A stretch of DNA of 64,000 nucleotides from FEN-1139 sp038207155 (GCA_038207155.1 JBBRAB010000016.1:1-64000); one strand, 5' to 3'. Shown: positions 25,701 through 33,456, counted from the stretch's first letter. The notes: generated by a model from the letters alone, not told the origin. Made by a program: numbers and translations.

Positions 25701-28193
25701 GAGCGCCCTGAGCTACTCGTTGCGCTCGATCGACTCTACACGGGAGTCGCTGATAACAGCGCTCTGCTGGATATCCTGGAGCGACGGCTGCAGGTGGAGT
25801 TCGACGACGCAGTCTGCGCCGAGCTGTCGTATCGCTCGGCGGTCCTGCAGATCCAAGCCTTCCAGCGCCCCGAGCTCGGGCTTTCGTCGTTGCGGACGAC
25901 CCTGGAGCGGGTGCCCAATCACGCAGGTGCGGTCGAGCAGCTCGAACAGTTGACGGACCGTAAGGACCTCTTCGAGGAGATCTTTGAGCTCCTGGAAGGC
26001 GTCTACCGTTCTCAGAGTCGCACCGACCGTTTGGCAGAGCTCTACTCGAGGCGCGTGGCCTATGCGGGGAGCGCCTCGGAGCGACTCGAGATCCGTCGTA
26101 GCCTCGCGCGGGTGCTCGAGGACGATGCGCACGACCCTGCAGCGGCGCTTCGCGTGCTCGTTGAGGGGCTGTCCGACGATCCTTCCGAGTCGAGCGTGCT
26201 CGATGAGCTTGAGCGCCTCGCCGCGCTGACTGGTTCCTGGGGGGTCGCTGCCGCGGCTCTCGAGGCGGCGCTCGACGCAGCGCGGACGCTGACGCCCGAG
26301 CTGGCCCGCGAGCTCTACGTGCGAGTGGCAGGCTGGTACCGCGACCGCGCTAGTGACAATGCGGCTGCCGAGCGGTGTCTGCTCCGCGCACTCGAGTGGG
26401 ACGCCGAGAACGAGGAGCTGCTCGTCGCGCTCGAGTCGCTGCGACGCGTGCCGGGTCGTGAGCGCGAGCTGATTGAGGTGCTGCGTCGGCGTGCCAAGCT
26501 CAGCATGGGTGACGACCTTCGCACCGAGCTGTTCCGTGAGGCCCGAGGCCTGTCGGGAGTGCTCAACGATTCGGCCTTGGCTGAGACGGTGGTGCGAGAG
26601 TTGGTCAAGCTAGACGACGTCAACCTCTGGGCGCTTGCAGAGTTGACCGAGCTGCGTCGCGCCGCTAGTGACTCAGCCGAGACCTACGCACTAGTCGTTC
26701 GTCGCATTGAGCTTGAGGTGGACGGCGGGTTGCTTCGCAGCTTGCGATTCGAGGCCGCCACCTTGGCGCGCACGGCCCTCGGCAAGCCCGAGCTGGCAAT
26801 CGCTCTGTATCAGCAGCTGTTCGAGGATGATCCGCTCAATGTGACGGTCGCTTCGGCTCTGCGCGAGCTTTACGCCGAGACGGGGCGCCACGCGGATGCC
26901 GCTAGCCTGCTCGAGCGTTTGAGCGAGCTGGCCGACACGCCGGAGCAGCGCGCCAATCTGCGCGTCGAGCTGGCGATCCTGCTCGATTCTCACTTGAAGC
27001 GTTCGCGCGATGGCGTGACGTTGCTGGAGGGGATCCTTGAGGAGCTGCCCGGACATGCTCCGGCCGTGCTGGCTCTCAGCCGGATCTACGAGGCACTTGG
27101 GGCGGATGCCGAGCTCGCCGGTTTGCTCGAGCGTCAGATCGCGAGTGCTGAGCAGCTGTCGGATCTCGATGCGGAACTCGCGCTGCGGGTCCGCTTGGCC
27201 GAGGTCCAGGTGGGGCGTCTCCGAGATTCCGCAGCAGCTCTAGTCACGTATCGCTCGATTCTGAGTAAGCGACCCACCCATGCGGTGGCACTTGCGGAAC
27301 TCGCGCGACTCTACGAGGCGGCGGGCAGTTTCGCCGAGCTCGCGGAGATCCTTGAGACACAGCTGGCTCAGGCGGACGCAAGTGAGGTGGCGGCGCTGGC
27401 GCGTCGTCTTGGTGAGGTTCGTGAGCGGCTCTCCGATGGCCCAGCCGCTGCGCGTGCCTTCGAGCGTGCCTTGGCCTTGGCTGAGGACGACGGGGTGCTT
27501 CGCGCCCGGCTCCACCAGCTGTACGAGGTCCAGGGAGATCACGAGCGATTGATCGCCAGCGTGGCTCGCTCGGTCGACCTCACTGCTGACACCCCAGAGA
27601 AGGTGAAGCTGCTGCGTGAACTGGCGCAGCTGCAGCGCGAACGTCTGCAGGATATGACGGGAGCGGCCGAGTCCCTGGAGCGCGCGAGCGCACTGCTGCC
27701 CGAGGATCGCGAGCTTCTCCTGCAGCTCTGCGACGCCTACAGTGCGTCGGGTCGCGGTCAGCAGGCGGCCGAGGCACTTGAGCGGATCGTGGCTTCCTAC
27801 GGCGGCAAGCGTTCGAAGGAACTCGGGGAGATCCACCGTCGTTTGGGCGATGCCTACGCGGCGCAAGGGCAAACCGAACGTGCCCGCGACGAGCTCGACA
27901 AGGCCTTCCGGATCGAACCCGGCAATGCGCGCGTCAGTCTGCGGCTCGCGCAGCTCTCACTCTCACTTGGGGATGCCAAGCGGGCGCAGAACCTCTACAG
28001 CTCGCTGCTGATCCAGCTCACCAAGCCGGACTCGGGTGCGGGCATTACCAAGGGGGAAATCCTCGGTCGTCGTGGGGAGGCCTTCGTGGCGCTCGGTGAG
28101 AAGGACCGCGCCAAGCAGGACTTTGAGCGTGCGCTGCAGGCAGAGCCTGGGCTCGATTGGGTTCGCTCTGCCCTGGAGGCGCTCAAGGGCTGA
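16794..28193 (+). CDS. Giant tetratricopeptide-repeat protein (about 3,799 residues)
   Basis: Nearly the whole protein is a helical-repeat solenoid. The basic unit is a four-helix, roughly 72-residue block, equal to two TPRs. It shows a start like W-x-x-L-x-x-x-L, a helix with LL-x-x-A, a helix ending A-x-x-x-Y-x-x-(I/V)-L, a D/E-P turn, and AL-x-x-L-x-x-LY. About 50 such blocks fit the length. The one clear break is a Lys-rich linker at about residues 907-940 (KAKKKKKGRR then Ala/Ser/Glu-rich). I see no signal peptide, membrane segment or catalytic domain, so a cytoplasmic scaffold is likely. The ATG at 16794 is favoured by GGTGG upstream; a GTG at 16785 is possible. The aminotransferase gene starts 3 bp after its stop. 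Confidence 0.9.
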   Translation: MNTDQIRTLLGQLQADPELPNVWDELDELLGATEPASELQHLVRSAARGHRQRGESAPAARLLRHSARLAVAPEDRISVLWERVEVLRDELWDEAATIEALTELSELESEAAAAQQQLAEHRERLESAGDLARTYAEEASGASDDVYRSSMLMRTAEMLLRFSPKDVEEAILERLEQAVRLDATNAQAGRMLELLHRRSARWDDAARVLERLASRSADQSVRASAAVRLARLYRYRLTDNERAAVAYERLLKEQAGAAEAMEFLANLYSGEERWDELVALYERELKSKDLANPETLGDMLQIAMLHHRMRGRPEDAEPWFERIRKLAPSHEGMLGFFREHCARLGDEARWLEILRGAARGMNDGKDKAALVTELAELAEKQTNAQSAIEQYKVVLRQDPDNDTARDALKRLYQATQGFNPWIELLRQQLERTPTEDLARRLAILREVADVYRQYLHNDNSLVTVLHQIVQLDEKLDANDVGELRELVALYDKLGRHRELLTFQLKLAEVTPDTEEKSTLFRSAARRWLEQFSNFQNATEAYEALLTVLPEDEEAHERLNELYRKRRAWAPLYDLLGRELTRTSAASRLALLREMAQLAAERLHKPDEAVALYRQILELEPSASETLDSLEKLAERSKDWATLAFALERRADATEDPAARLAVLQKLGAVCADHLADSAASTRAWRRVLELSPGHARALRVLRDAYLASADIDGLVELYATQNDWDGLVEVLSNAADKASEASVKIELSYRAAQVLTERLNQPERAFRSYERILATDPSDGRAATALIPLYERDEKWARLPALYELLLSQADSDGERRRLLVTLCEVSGQRLLDRKGAVAHALRAFELFPSEPEIQELLESTSRAASSWDDFIAALTLRSGTLAAETPPTATAPEAELPSDVESLEPRKAKKKKKGRRVEQESSADLSAAVAQSAAAPAAGEERRAIELRLARILSGELGRHDEAIALYRALLERRPNDPAVVEVFEPMLARLEKLDERRWLLGHRVEHAPDESARIEALLAWARLEESQFQAPEQAIEVLRRLLAQSPAHGEALAELTRLLGMLGRSAELAEVLEHRHSLAEGTERVEFEISLAELYLGPLGRPEDALRSAVMALDAAGTEPRALSVVERLLDVDLVRQAAAEVLASRFAEGGEARREAQALSVLLATAEGRERRLELVARLATVHGVKLGSNGAALDVVLRALMEFPDELELWDRAEELATAAGRPSELAEALRGALSTPLAPALELALAERAARQHEERLGDPVGAAPYLERVLSLDPGNVTAFQRLKDILTAAERWGELESMYDRAIQLTTDPPRKVDMLVEVAMIAEEIIEDSRKAIRYYERILEQDECHGLSLEALDRLYTRHASHEPLAALLERRLELEGGEQSFEMRRRLARLLLEQLHRPDAAITHVEQLLEADPNDFESRGLAERLLGIGSFAARTALALERVYEQRDEMRDLVRVLAVRCDALAANATPEVELERRELMRRISVLRDERLHDDAGAFEVLASYVPLAPADHDARARLIEIGRRLGRLAEVQSVLCSAFDSAGPDLALAAEVGMQLAQLEEGVINDATAAETTLRKVIALEPDSASYALPAALALERVLSATGQSRPLAECFRLQIRLEVSGDRKRELYASLGRLCRDVLSDAPAAVVAFLGCLEEEPGDAAALEALDGLYQGQGAFAELERVLERRKDLATEPQARRELSVRRARVLSEQLVRREDAVVEWRALVDEHGPDQEALSALEALYVQLQSWRELADTLEQHLDVQSDVASLLDLLSRLGDVRRLHLADAAGAIEAYRRALDVDTTHEATRAALQQLLAPEQERTVRREVAELLHPIVAREGNADLLGEVLEIEVETTDDPPTRLDLLAEAVRVSEDLLQNPDKAFSYACRGLREALGHGELSDWLTRLDRLSALASKQAAHVELLREIVDEIFDGDVQLAVTLQIAAMARDALSDKELARQYFERALEQRPEDSRALGALEALHESTGDAPRLLDVLTRRLELAEDDATRKELMFRQARLLVSPLNEPKRASEVYERIVDLDFDPLAVSELEALCRKLERWTALVELLERRADRSGADRSGIFVAIARIFAGPLSDEQRALDELERSLDADRAHAETVAELERLLTEATTPETRSRAASLLEPVYLMRSDFRAVMRTLDARLEAEPSPEERRELLGRLAQIYEEQAEDYLAALETQGRLFHDDIADTSVMSELERLAKVANAERRLAEIYASELDALSSGDDANSAALAQRAGELFSGLSEREKALVYYRRALAFEPDSAPLFAAVDGLLEKLEQHAERVALYRASLDHRFEPSERISALHVIATLERERLARPDEAMSALREALEVDDSDTVTLEALSTAYRAGERWEDLAALLLRRAEQAGGGVEASVFRLELAQLLLAPLGRSGEALDQLEEILRDGSDSSRAVAKLEQLRADEALKSRVVDILLPHYQQVDDWQSLIRLNRDRYLLAESAGDKVAVLRETAELYETRGSEPSRARDALGVALQADPEDLEVRADFERLSELIGDWEGLASLYESLISANPELLSRRDYVATLARTFDQHLDDPRRALAHYWELHQLEPGELEVLEHLERLSTLLSDWGVQVSTLIAKADVLSGDDDRASCWRRVGEARRDMLEDVAGAVEAYERALELDEASAFTVDCLAELHEQLNNHRRLVELLVRRVELCDADDDELRFELLLKAAGLYETQLAEPSQAVDLLVQASALRPADTTVLGHLAKLYESQGAYNDLLENLRTQAGAAANQSERAELRRRTAEILCKQLSSPEEALEAYRQVLDDLPDDAAAIDAVFALGREQEDQRENVAAVLIPVLRAARQSARHIEALELRLSVETEPAVRAETLRAMAELAENELQQPERALEFFLKALAEMPSELALHEECERLAAKLAGWSRLADVLEERARSSFEPDLVESLSVRLGRIAEEQLGDALRSIAAYQRAVDQVGERPELLVALDRLYTGVADNSALLDILERRLQVEFDDAVCAELSYRSAVLQIQAFQRPELGLSSLRTTLERVPNHAGAVEQLEQLTDRKDLFEEIFELLEGVYRSQSRTDRLAELYSRRVAYAGSASERLEIRRSLARVLEDDAHDPAAALRVLVEGLSDDPSESSVLDELERLAALTGSWGVAAAALEAALDAARTLTPELARELYVRVAGWYRDRASDNAAAERCLLRALEWDAENEELLVALESLRRVPGRERELIEVLRRRAKLSMGDDLRTELFREARGLSGVLNDSALAETVVRELVKLDDVNLWALAELTELRRAASDSAETYALVVRRIELEVDGGLLRSLRFEAATLARTALGKPELAIALYQQLFEDDPLNVTVASALRELYAETGRHADAASLLERLSELADTPEQRANLRVELAILLDSHLKRSRDGVTLLEGILEELPGHAPAVLALSRIYEALGADAELAGLLERQIASAEQLSDLDAELALRVRLAEVQVGRLRDSAAALVTYRSILSKRPTHAVALAELARLYEAAGSFAELAEILETQLAQADASEVAALARRLGEVRERLSDGPAAARAFERALALAEDDGVLRARLHQLYEVQGDHERLIASVARSVDLTADTPEKVKLLRELAQLQRERLQDMTGAAESLERASALLPEDRELLLQLCDAYSASGRGQQAAEALERIVASYGGKRSKELGEIHRRLGDAYAAQGQTERARDELDKAFRIEPGNARVSLRLAQLSLSLGDAKRAQNLYSSLLIQLTKPDSGAGITKGEILGRRGEAFVALGEKDRAKQDFERALQAEPGLDWVRSALEALKG

Positions 28194-28196
28194 GTT

Positions 28197-29051
28197 ATGA
28201 CCATTACCGTGTTCATCGACGGCCAGTCCGTCCCTCCAGAGTCAGCGAGCGTGAGCGTCTTTGACCGGGGACTCCTGTTTGGAGACTCCGTCTTTGAGAC
28301 GCTCGGAACTCATGGCGGGCGGCTTTTCGCGCTTGATGAGCATGTTCGCCGGCTGCGACGCAGCCTCGGTCTCGTGTTCATCGAGCTTGAGGTCAGTGAC
28401 CAGTGCTTGTGTGAAGAGATCGAGAGTGCGGTGCGCCTCTCCGGGAATCCGGAGAGTTACGTGCGCGTGATCGTCACGCGCGGTAGCGGCGAGCTGGGGC
28501 TCGATCCGGCGCTCGCTCGCGCGCCCACACGCATCATCATCGTGACGCCGCTCAAGCGACCGTCTGCCAGCAGCTATAGCGACGGCGTGACAGCGATCAG
28601 CTACCGAACCCAGCGCACCGCCGAGGCCACTGAAGCTGTGGGCGCCAAAGTTGGCAACTACCTCGTAGCGGTGCTGGCCATGCGTCAGGCCCGTCCGGTC
28701 GGCGCCAACGAAGCCTTGATCGTGGATGGTGACGGACGTGTGCTCGAGGGGGCCACCTCGAACGTGTTCGTGTACCGCCAGGGTCGCCTGATCACGCCAC
28801 CCGAATCGGCTGGGATCCTAGCGGGAATCACGCGTTCGGTGGTCCTGCGCCTGGCCGAGGCCGAAGGCCTAGTGATCGAGCAAGCTTGTCCGACGCTCGC
28901 GGAGGTCTTTTCCGCCGACGAGCTGTTCATCACCTCGAGCATTCGGGAAATGCTGGCGCTCGTTCGAGTCGATGACCACGTGATCGCCTCGGGTCGTCCG
29001 GGGCCGGTGTATCAGGCTCTGTGGCGTCGGTTTCAGGCCGACGTGCACTGA
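28197..29051 (+). CDS. Class IV PLP aminotransferase (IlvE/Dat/PabC-like)
   Basis: This fold-type IV PLP enzyme has 284 residues. It shows FDRGLLFGDSVFETL at the N-terminus, Lys151 in GAKVGNYLVAVLA as the Schiff-base lysine, EALIVDGDGRVLEGATSNVF, and a GITRSVVLRLA phosphate-binding turn. The family includes branched-chain and D-amino-acid aminotransferases and aminodeoxychorismate lyase; the sequence alone does not choose between them. The first strands (FIDGQSVPPESASVSVFDRG) are of the type seen in the PabC/Dat group. It is 3 bp downstream of the giant TPR gene, so cotranscription is near certain, although a functional link is not obvious. A strong hairpin follows. Confidence 0.85.
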   Translation: MTITVFIDGQSVPPESASVSVFDRGLLFGDSVFETLGTHGGRLFALDEHVRRLRRSLGLVFIELEVSDQCLCEEIESAVRLSGNPESYVRVIVTRGSGELGLDPALARAPTRIIIVTPLKRPSASSYSDGVTAISYRTQRTAEATEAVGAKVGNYLVAVLAMRQARPVGANEALIVDGDGRVLEGATSNVFVYRQGRLITPPESAGILAGITRSVVLRLAEAEGLVIEQACPTLAEVFSADELFITSSIREMLALVRVDDHVIASGRPGPVYQALWRRFQADVH

Positions 29052-29070
29052 GGCCCTGGCCCTTAGCGCG

Positions 29071-29095
29071 CGAAGGCCCGAGTCTCGGGCCTTCG
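29071..29095. terminator. Bidirectional hairpin terminator between convergent genes
   Basis: CGAAGGCCCGA pairs perfectly with TCGGGCCTTCG across a 3-base loop (11-bp stem). It lies between the stop of the aminotransferase gene and the stop of the convergent minus-strand gene at 29116. There is only a short T-containing tail (TTAAC), but the stem stability and position support termination. Confidence 0.75.
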
Positions 29096-29115
29096 TTAAC
29101 TCCTGAGCGGGTAGC

Positions 29116-30273
29116 TCAGCCGGCGTCTGCTGGTACGTCCGCGGTCGGTTCAGCTGCGGCGGGTGCCGGCGCTCGCATCGGGATCTGGAGACTGCCATTG
29201 CCCTGCGCGAGCAGGATGGAAATGGCCTTGTCGAAGAACCCTCGAAGGAATCCGATCTCGTGGGGCGGATCGGTGATGAGTCCCGCAGCGGCCACGCGCT
29301 TCATGGTGGCCACGACCTCAAGGGCTGCCGTCTCGCCGTCGCGATTGAGTACGCTCAGCGCGCTGTCCTTCATCGTGAGCACGAGCCGCTCACGAACCTG
29401 CGGGGAAAACAGTCGATCGGTCGCAGACTGAACTGCGGCTTCCATCAACTGAGAGAGGAGCTCCTGCGCGGGCGGCTCTCCGGGCGTCAGCCCGTCACCA
29501 ACGGCGGCGAGCACCTCATCGACTGCGCCCTTCGGCGGCAACCAGGCGCGGAATTCGGGTAGCTGGTGCAGACGCGCAGATTGCGTCGCCAGAAGCCGCG
29601 CGTCCTCGTCGGCGAGCTCAAGTCCCTCATCGTCGAAGGGATGCTGAGGAACCTCGGCGGGGGCTGGATCAAGCAGCGCCGAGGCTGTGGTGAGTCCAAG
29701 CGGTAGGGGCACTCCGCGCTCGCCCTGAAGCCGGCGGGCCGCGGCGATGCGGGCCCGGGCCCATTGCACCGGCACCGGGACGGGCTTGAACAGACCCCCC
29801 GGCATCAGACGATTCATGGCGTCCTTGAGCTGGGTGCGGCTCTGCTCGCCCGCCTCGACGCGATGGATCCCGAACTCGTCGTGCAGGTAGATGAACGCGC
29901 TCTTGTGGCGACTCGCAGGCATGTGCGAGGCGAGGATCAAGACCACTCCACCTGAGGCGTCTGGAGCGAGCAGCCACGCTTCCACTTTGGTCGAGGGAGC
30001 GCCGGTGGCGCCGAAGACCGTGACCCGACGTCGCTCCGGGACGGCGATTCCGCGTGCACGCAGGATCCCGAGGGCTCGCTTGGCGGCCTTGCGCGCCGGA
30101 CCTTCGGGGCCCTCAGCGGCGGCGGCAATAGCCGCGGCATTCGGGCGCGCGGTCCAGGCTTCAATGAGTGCGGGCGCATTGGCGCCGGCGCTGGTCAGCG
30201 CCGCGAGAGCGCCATCGACGGAGGCATCCAAGACCTCGGGCGGAAAGGTGAGCGTCGTGAGATCTGTGGTCAT
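29116..30273 (-). CDS. Conserved-looking cytoplasmic protein of unknown function
   Basis: The 385 residues contain no signal peptide or membrane segment. The first third is Ala-rich helix. The middle (SKVEAWLLAPD-like, VVLILASHMPASRHKSAFIYLH, DEFGIHRVEAG) looks alpha/beta and includes a patterned strand pair. The C-terminal half is helical (SAARLHQLPEFRAWLPP, QSATDRLFSPQVRERLVLTM), and the tail is Pro/Ala-rich. I do not recognise the family. The ridA stop lies 3 bp upstream of its ATG, so the two are in one operon. Confidence 0.7.
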   Translation of the reverse strand: MTTDLTTLTFPPEVLDASVDGALAALTSAGANAPALIEAWTARPNAAAIAAAAEGPEGPARKAAKRALGILRARGIAVPERRRVTVFGATGAPSTKVEAWLLAPDASGGVVLILASHMPASRHKSAFIYLHDEFGIHRVEAGEQSRTQLKDAMNRLMPGGLFKPVPVPVQWARARIAAARRLQGERGVPLPLGLTTASALLDPAPAEVPQHPFDDEGLELADEDARLLATQSARLHQLPEFRAWLPPKGAVDEVLAAVGDGLTPGEPPAQELLSQLMEAAVQSATDRLFSPQVRERLVLTMKDSALSVLNRDGETAALEVVATMKRVAAAGLITDPPHEIGFLRGFFDKAISILLAQGNGSLQIPMRAPAPAAAEPTADVPADAG

Positions 30274-30275
30274 GG

Positions 30276-30674
30276 TCAGGATTCCGAGATGCCGTTGCAG
30301 ACGGCGATCGCATCGATTTCGACGCGAGAGTTACGAGGAAGCGCGGCAACCTGCAGGGTGGCCCGGGCCGGATAGGGGGCGGAGAAATACTCTCCGTACA
30401 CCGCGTTGACGGTGGCAAAGTCGGCGAGATCGGTGAGGTAGATAGTTGTACGAACCACTTCACCGAGCGTTGTGCCGGTGGCGCTGAGCACTGCCGTCAG
30501 GTTGTCGAGGACGCGGCGTGTGGCCGCTTCAATCGAGCTGTCGACCAACTCACCTGTCTGCGGGTCGAGCGGGATCTGACCACTGACGAACAGCCAACCG
30601 CCTGCGGTCACCGCCTGCGAATAGGGGCCGATCGCGGATGGGGCGGCACTGGTCTCGATAGCTCGCTTGGACAT
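30276..30674 (-). CDS. ridA: RidA family reactive intermediate/imine deaminase
   Basis: RidA hydrolyses reactive enamine/imine intermediates released by PLP enzymes such as threonine dehydratase. The 132 residues match the family fully: SAIGPYSQAV, LFVSGQIPLDP, VVRTTIYLTDL, YFSAPYPARATLQVAALPR and VEIDAIA. Arg104 and Glu119 sit at the positions of the carboxylate-binding Arg105 and the catalytic Glu120 of E. coli RidA. The ATG at 30674 gives the usual length; an upstream TTG at 30698 is less likely. It is 3 bp upstream of the unknown 385-residue gene and 205 bp downstream of recR on the same strand. Confidence 0.94.
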   Translation of the reverse strand: MSKRAIETSAAPSAIGPYSQAVTAGGWLFVSGQIPLDPQTGELVDSSIEAATRRVLDNLTAVLSATGTTLGEVVRTTIYLTDLADFATVNAVYGEYFSAPYPARATLQVAALPRNSRVEIDAIAVCNGISES

Positions 30675-30879
30675 GGACTGAGTCACGCTGGGGCGCAATA
30701 GTGACCCCTCAACTAGCCTCGATCAACGCCCATAGTCGCAAAATGGCCAGCTTTTTCCAGCTGCTCTCGCCGCGACGTCCGTTTCTGCCAGACAAACGCC
30801 GCGCCAACCCTATCCGCCGAGTAGCCGAGCGCCAAGATCGCCGGCGGCGCCACATTCTTCCTGAGCTCGTCGACGCGCC

Positions 30880-31494
30880 TCAGTCCCCGACCGAGCGTCG
30901 ACCGGCAATCGCCCTGCCGAGCGTGATTTGGTCAGCGAACTCGAGCTCGCCGCCATGAGGCACGCCGCTGGCGATTCGGCTGATCCGGAGTCCGAGCGGC
31001 AGCAGCTCACGCGCCAGCAGCAGCGCGGTGGCCTCACCGTCGACTGAGGGCGGGGTTGCGATGATGAGCTCCTCGACCCCTTCGGCTTGAATGCGAGCCG
31101 TGAGCTGCTCAAGGGGGAGGGACTCGGGGCCAACGCCATCAAGCGGCGACAGCAGCCGTCCGAGTACGAAATAGCGGCCCTTCATGGCGCCGCTTCGCTC
31201 GAGCGCGAATAGATCCTGAACTCTTCCGACCACGCAGAGCAGTCGCGCGTCGCGACGGTGGTCGAGGCAAACGTTACAGATCGCGCTGCCCGAGGGTGCG
31301 ACGCTCGCGAGATTGCCGCAGCGCTCGCACGAGCGTACGGAAGTCGGCAGTGACGCCAGTTCGCGCGCGAGCTCGGAAGCCAGCTGTCCGCCTTCGGCGA
31401 CCAAATGGAGCGCGAACCGTTGAGCCGTCTTGTCCCCGACGCCGGGGAAACGGGCCAGTAGAGTCACGAGTCGTGAGAGGCTCTCGGGTAGCAC
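30880..31494 (-). CDS. recR: Recombination mediator protein RecR
   Basis: RecR helps load RecA on gaps covered by SSB, together with RecO and sometimes RecF. The 204 residues show the helix-hairpin-helix (FPGVGDKTAQRFALHL), a zinc finger with Cys56, Cys59, Cys73 and Cys76, the Toprim region (LCVVGRVQDLFALERSG, EELIIATPPSVDGEATA) and the C-terminal RIASGVPHGGELEFADQITL. Length and motif order are normal. It follows dnaX by 48 bp; the ebfC/ybaB gene often found between them is missing here. Confidence 0.96.
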   Translation of the reverse strand: MLPESLSRLVTLLARFPGVGDKTAQRFALHLVAEGGQLASELARELASLPTSVRSCERCGNLASVAPSGSAICNVCLDHRRDARLLCVVGRVQDLFALERSGAMKGRYFVLGRLLSPLDGVGPESLPLEQLTARIQAEGVEELIIATPPSVDGEATALLLARELLPLGLRISRIASGVPHGGELEFADQITLGRAIAGRRSVGD

Positions 31495-31542
31495 TCGCCA
31501 AGCTTAGGGACTCCGGGCCTGGGAGCAACCTCGAACGCGCGG

Positions 31543-33456
31543 CTAGGCCAGCTCGGGCAGTCGAACCTCACGCAGCCGCGCTCCGAGCAGCTCGATCGCG
31601 TCGCGCACGCGCGGGTGTTGGCGCACGCGGTCTTGAGCCGCGCGAACCCGCCTAGCGCGCTCAGCGCTCTCTCTCGCGGCGAGCGTTGGCTTGCCCTTGG
31701 CAGCCTGACAGGCATGTTCGATCTGGAGTCGCCGCAGAGGTAGTTCGAGTGCGATCGCCGCCTCACAGCACAGCGTCGACACGAGCTCATCGGCGAGACT
31801 CTCGCCGAGCACATTGTCCGGCGGCCAACCGAGTGTGAGCAGGTCACCGTCCCGTGAGAGTGGGACGGCATGCTCGAGGGTTGCTGCGATATCAGGGCGC
31901 TTTTTCTGCACTGCCTCGAGGATCTGCTGCAGGTACGCGAGCAGTTCCCCCTCGGAGTCAGTCTCCTCGGGAACGACGTCTTGTTCGACAAAAACAGCGC
32001 TCTCTGCCAACGGCGCCTCTGCGGCGGTGGGGCTTGATGCAACTCGCGCGGCTGGGCGTTCGCTGGGTTGGTGCGGCGTGGTGACTGCCGCTGACGCAAC
32101 CAGGGCGCCCGAGGTTGGCGCGGGGCCGTCAGGGTCTTCGCCACCCGACGACCGGGTCTCAGTCGCGCGCTTTGCGGGCGTGGCAGCCTCGCGGTTTTGC
32201 GGACGCGACGCCAGTTCACGGGGGGGCTGAGCCCCGGCATTGGGCAAGCGTGCAGCAGGAGAGCCCGCCGCCGCGCCGGCCAGGCGCCGCTCGAGCTGTC
32301 CGAGCCGCGCGAGTAGTTCATCAAGCGGCAGCAGGGGAGGGCGGCGAGCGAGACGAACCAGCAGCATTTCCAGCGCCGCACGCGGCTGACCGCTGCGCGC
32401 GACCTCGTCAAAGCTCGCAGCAAAACCATGGTGGAGTCGAACCAGATCGTCCACCGAGCAGCGCTCGGCCAGCTCAAGCACGTCGCGCTTCTCCTCGTTC
32501 GGGAGATCGAGCAGATCGGTCGCGCCCGAGCAAACCTTGGCGACAGTTAGATCCCGCAGCAGCAGCAGCAAGTCGCGGGCGACATGCTGCATGTCAAACC
32601 CTTGATTGGCGAGTCGCGCGACGAGCTCAAGGCAAGCGGCGGCCTCACCATCGACCAGGTGGCGTGCAAGCTCCTGCAAGGCCGTGCGGCTGGCAACACC
32701 GAGCACCCGGGCCACGGACTCGGCGTCGAGCTCCTGATCGTTCCACGCGATGACCTGATCGAGCAGGCTCATGGCGTCACGCATGCTGCCAGCGGCCTCG
32801 CGGGCGATGATCGACAGCGCTCCCTCCTCTGCGTTGACCCCCTCAGCCTTGAGCACAAAACTCAGGCGGTCGGTGATCAGTCGCGCCGGGATGAGCTTGA
32901 AATCAAAGCGCTGAACGCGGCTGAGGATGGTGACCGGAACCTTGTGCACCTCCGTTGTCGCGAAGATGAACTTGACGTGAGGCGGAGGTTCCTCGAGCGT
33001 CTTTAGGAAGGCGTTCCAGGCGCTCGACGAGAGCATGTGGACCTCGTCGATGATGTAGATCTTGTAGCGGTCACGCGCCGGACGATAGGGCAGCCCCTCT
33101 TGGAGTTTTCGGACCTCGTCGACGCCGGTGTAGCTCGCGCCGTCGATCTCCCGCACGTCGACATCGCCGCCGGCGGTGATCTCCAGGCAGGCTGGGCACT
33201 CGAGGCACGGCGTTGAAGTCGGACCTGGGTCCACGCCCGGTTCAACGGTGCCTGGACGCCCCATGCAGTTGAGGGCTCGTGCGAGCAGTCGCGCGCTGGT
33301 GGTCTTACCCACACCGCGCACCCCGGTGAACAGAAATGCGTGGGCGATGCGCCCTGACGCGATGGCGTTAGCCAACGTCTTGGCGACATGGTCCTGGCCA
33401 ACCAAATCCTCGAACCGCGCGGGGCGCCATTTTCGCGCGAGAACCACGTAACTCAT
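31543..33456 (-). CDS. dnaX: DNA polymerase III subunits gamma/tau
   Basis: This is the ATPase of the clamp loader and, as tau, the organiser of the replisome. The 637 residues start with the universal ARKWRPARFEDLVGQ. Walker A is GVRGVGKT (45-52), DEVHML is the Walker B, and ATTEVHKVPVTILSR is sensor I. Zinc cysteines 64, 84, 87 and 90 are present, but the loop after Cys64 is longer than usual and Gly/Pro-rich. A disordered Pro/Ala/Thr-rich linker (about 380-500) leads to a C-terminal tau-type domain. No A-rich slippery frameshift site is evident. It is divergent from the histidine kinase gene. Confidence 0.96.
   Translation of the reverse strand: MSYVVLARKWRPARFEDLVGQDHVAKTLANAIASGRIAHAFLFTGVRGVGKTTSARLLARALNCMGRPGTVEPGVDPGPTSTPCLECPACLEITAGGDVDVREIDGASYTGVDEVRKLQEGLPYRPARDRYKIYIIDEVHMLSSSAWNAFLKTLEEPPPHVKFIFATTEVHKVPVTILSRVQRFDFKLIPARLITDRLSFVLKAEGVNAEEGALSIIAREAAGSMRDAMSLLDQVIAWNDQELDAESVARVLGVASRTALQELARHLVDGEAAACLELVARLANQGFDMQHVARDLLLLLRDLTVAKVCSGATDLLDLPNEEKRDVLELAERCSVDDLVRLHHGFAASFDEVARSGQPRAALEMLLVRLARRPPLLPLDELLARLGQLERRLAGAAAGSPAARLPNAGAQPPRELASRPQNREAATPAKRATETRSSGGEDPDGPAPTSGALVASAAVTTPHQPSERPAARVASSPTAAEAPLAESAVFVEQDVVPEETDSEGELLAYLQQILEAVQKKRPDIAATLEHAVPLSRDGDLLTLGWPPDNVLGESLADELVSTLCCEAAIALELPLRRLQIEHACQAAKGKPTLAARESAERARRVRAAQDRVRQHPRVRDAIELLGARLREVRLPELA

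Noticed and set aside
31543..33456. Programmed frameshift in dnaX producing gamma
   Set aside because: I could not find an A-AAA-AAG-type slippery run or clear hairpin after it; only the full-length tau is supported.
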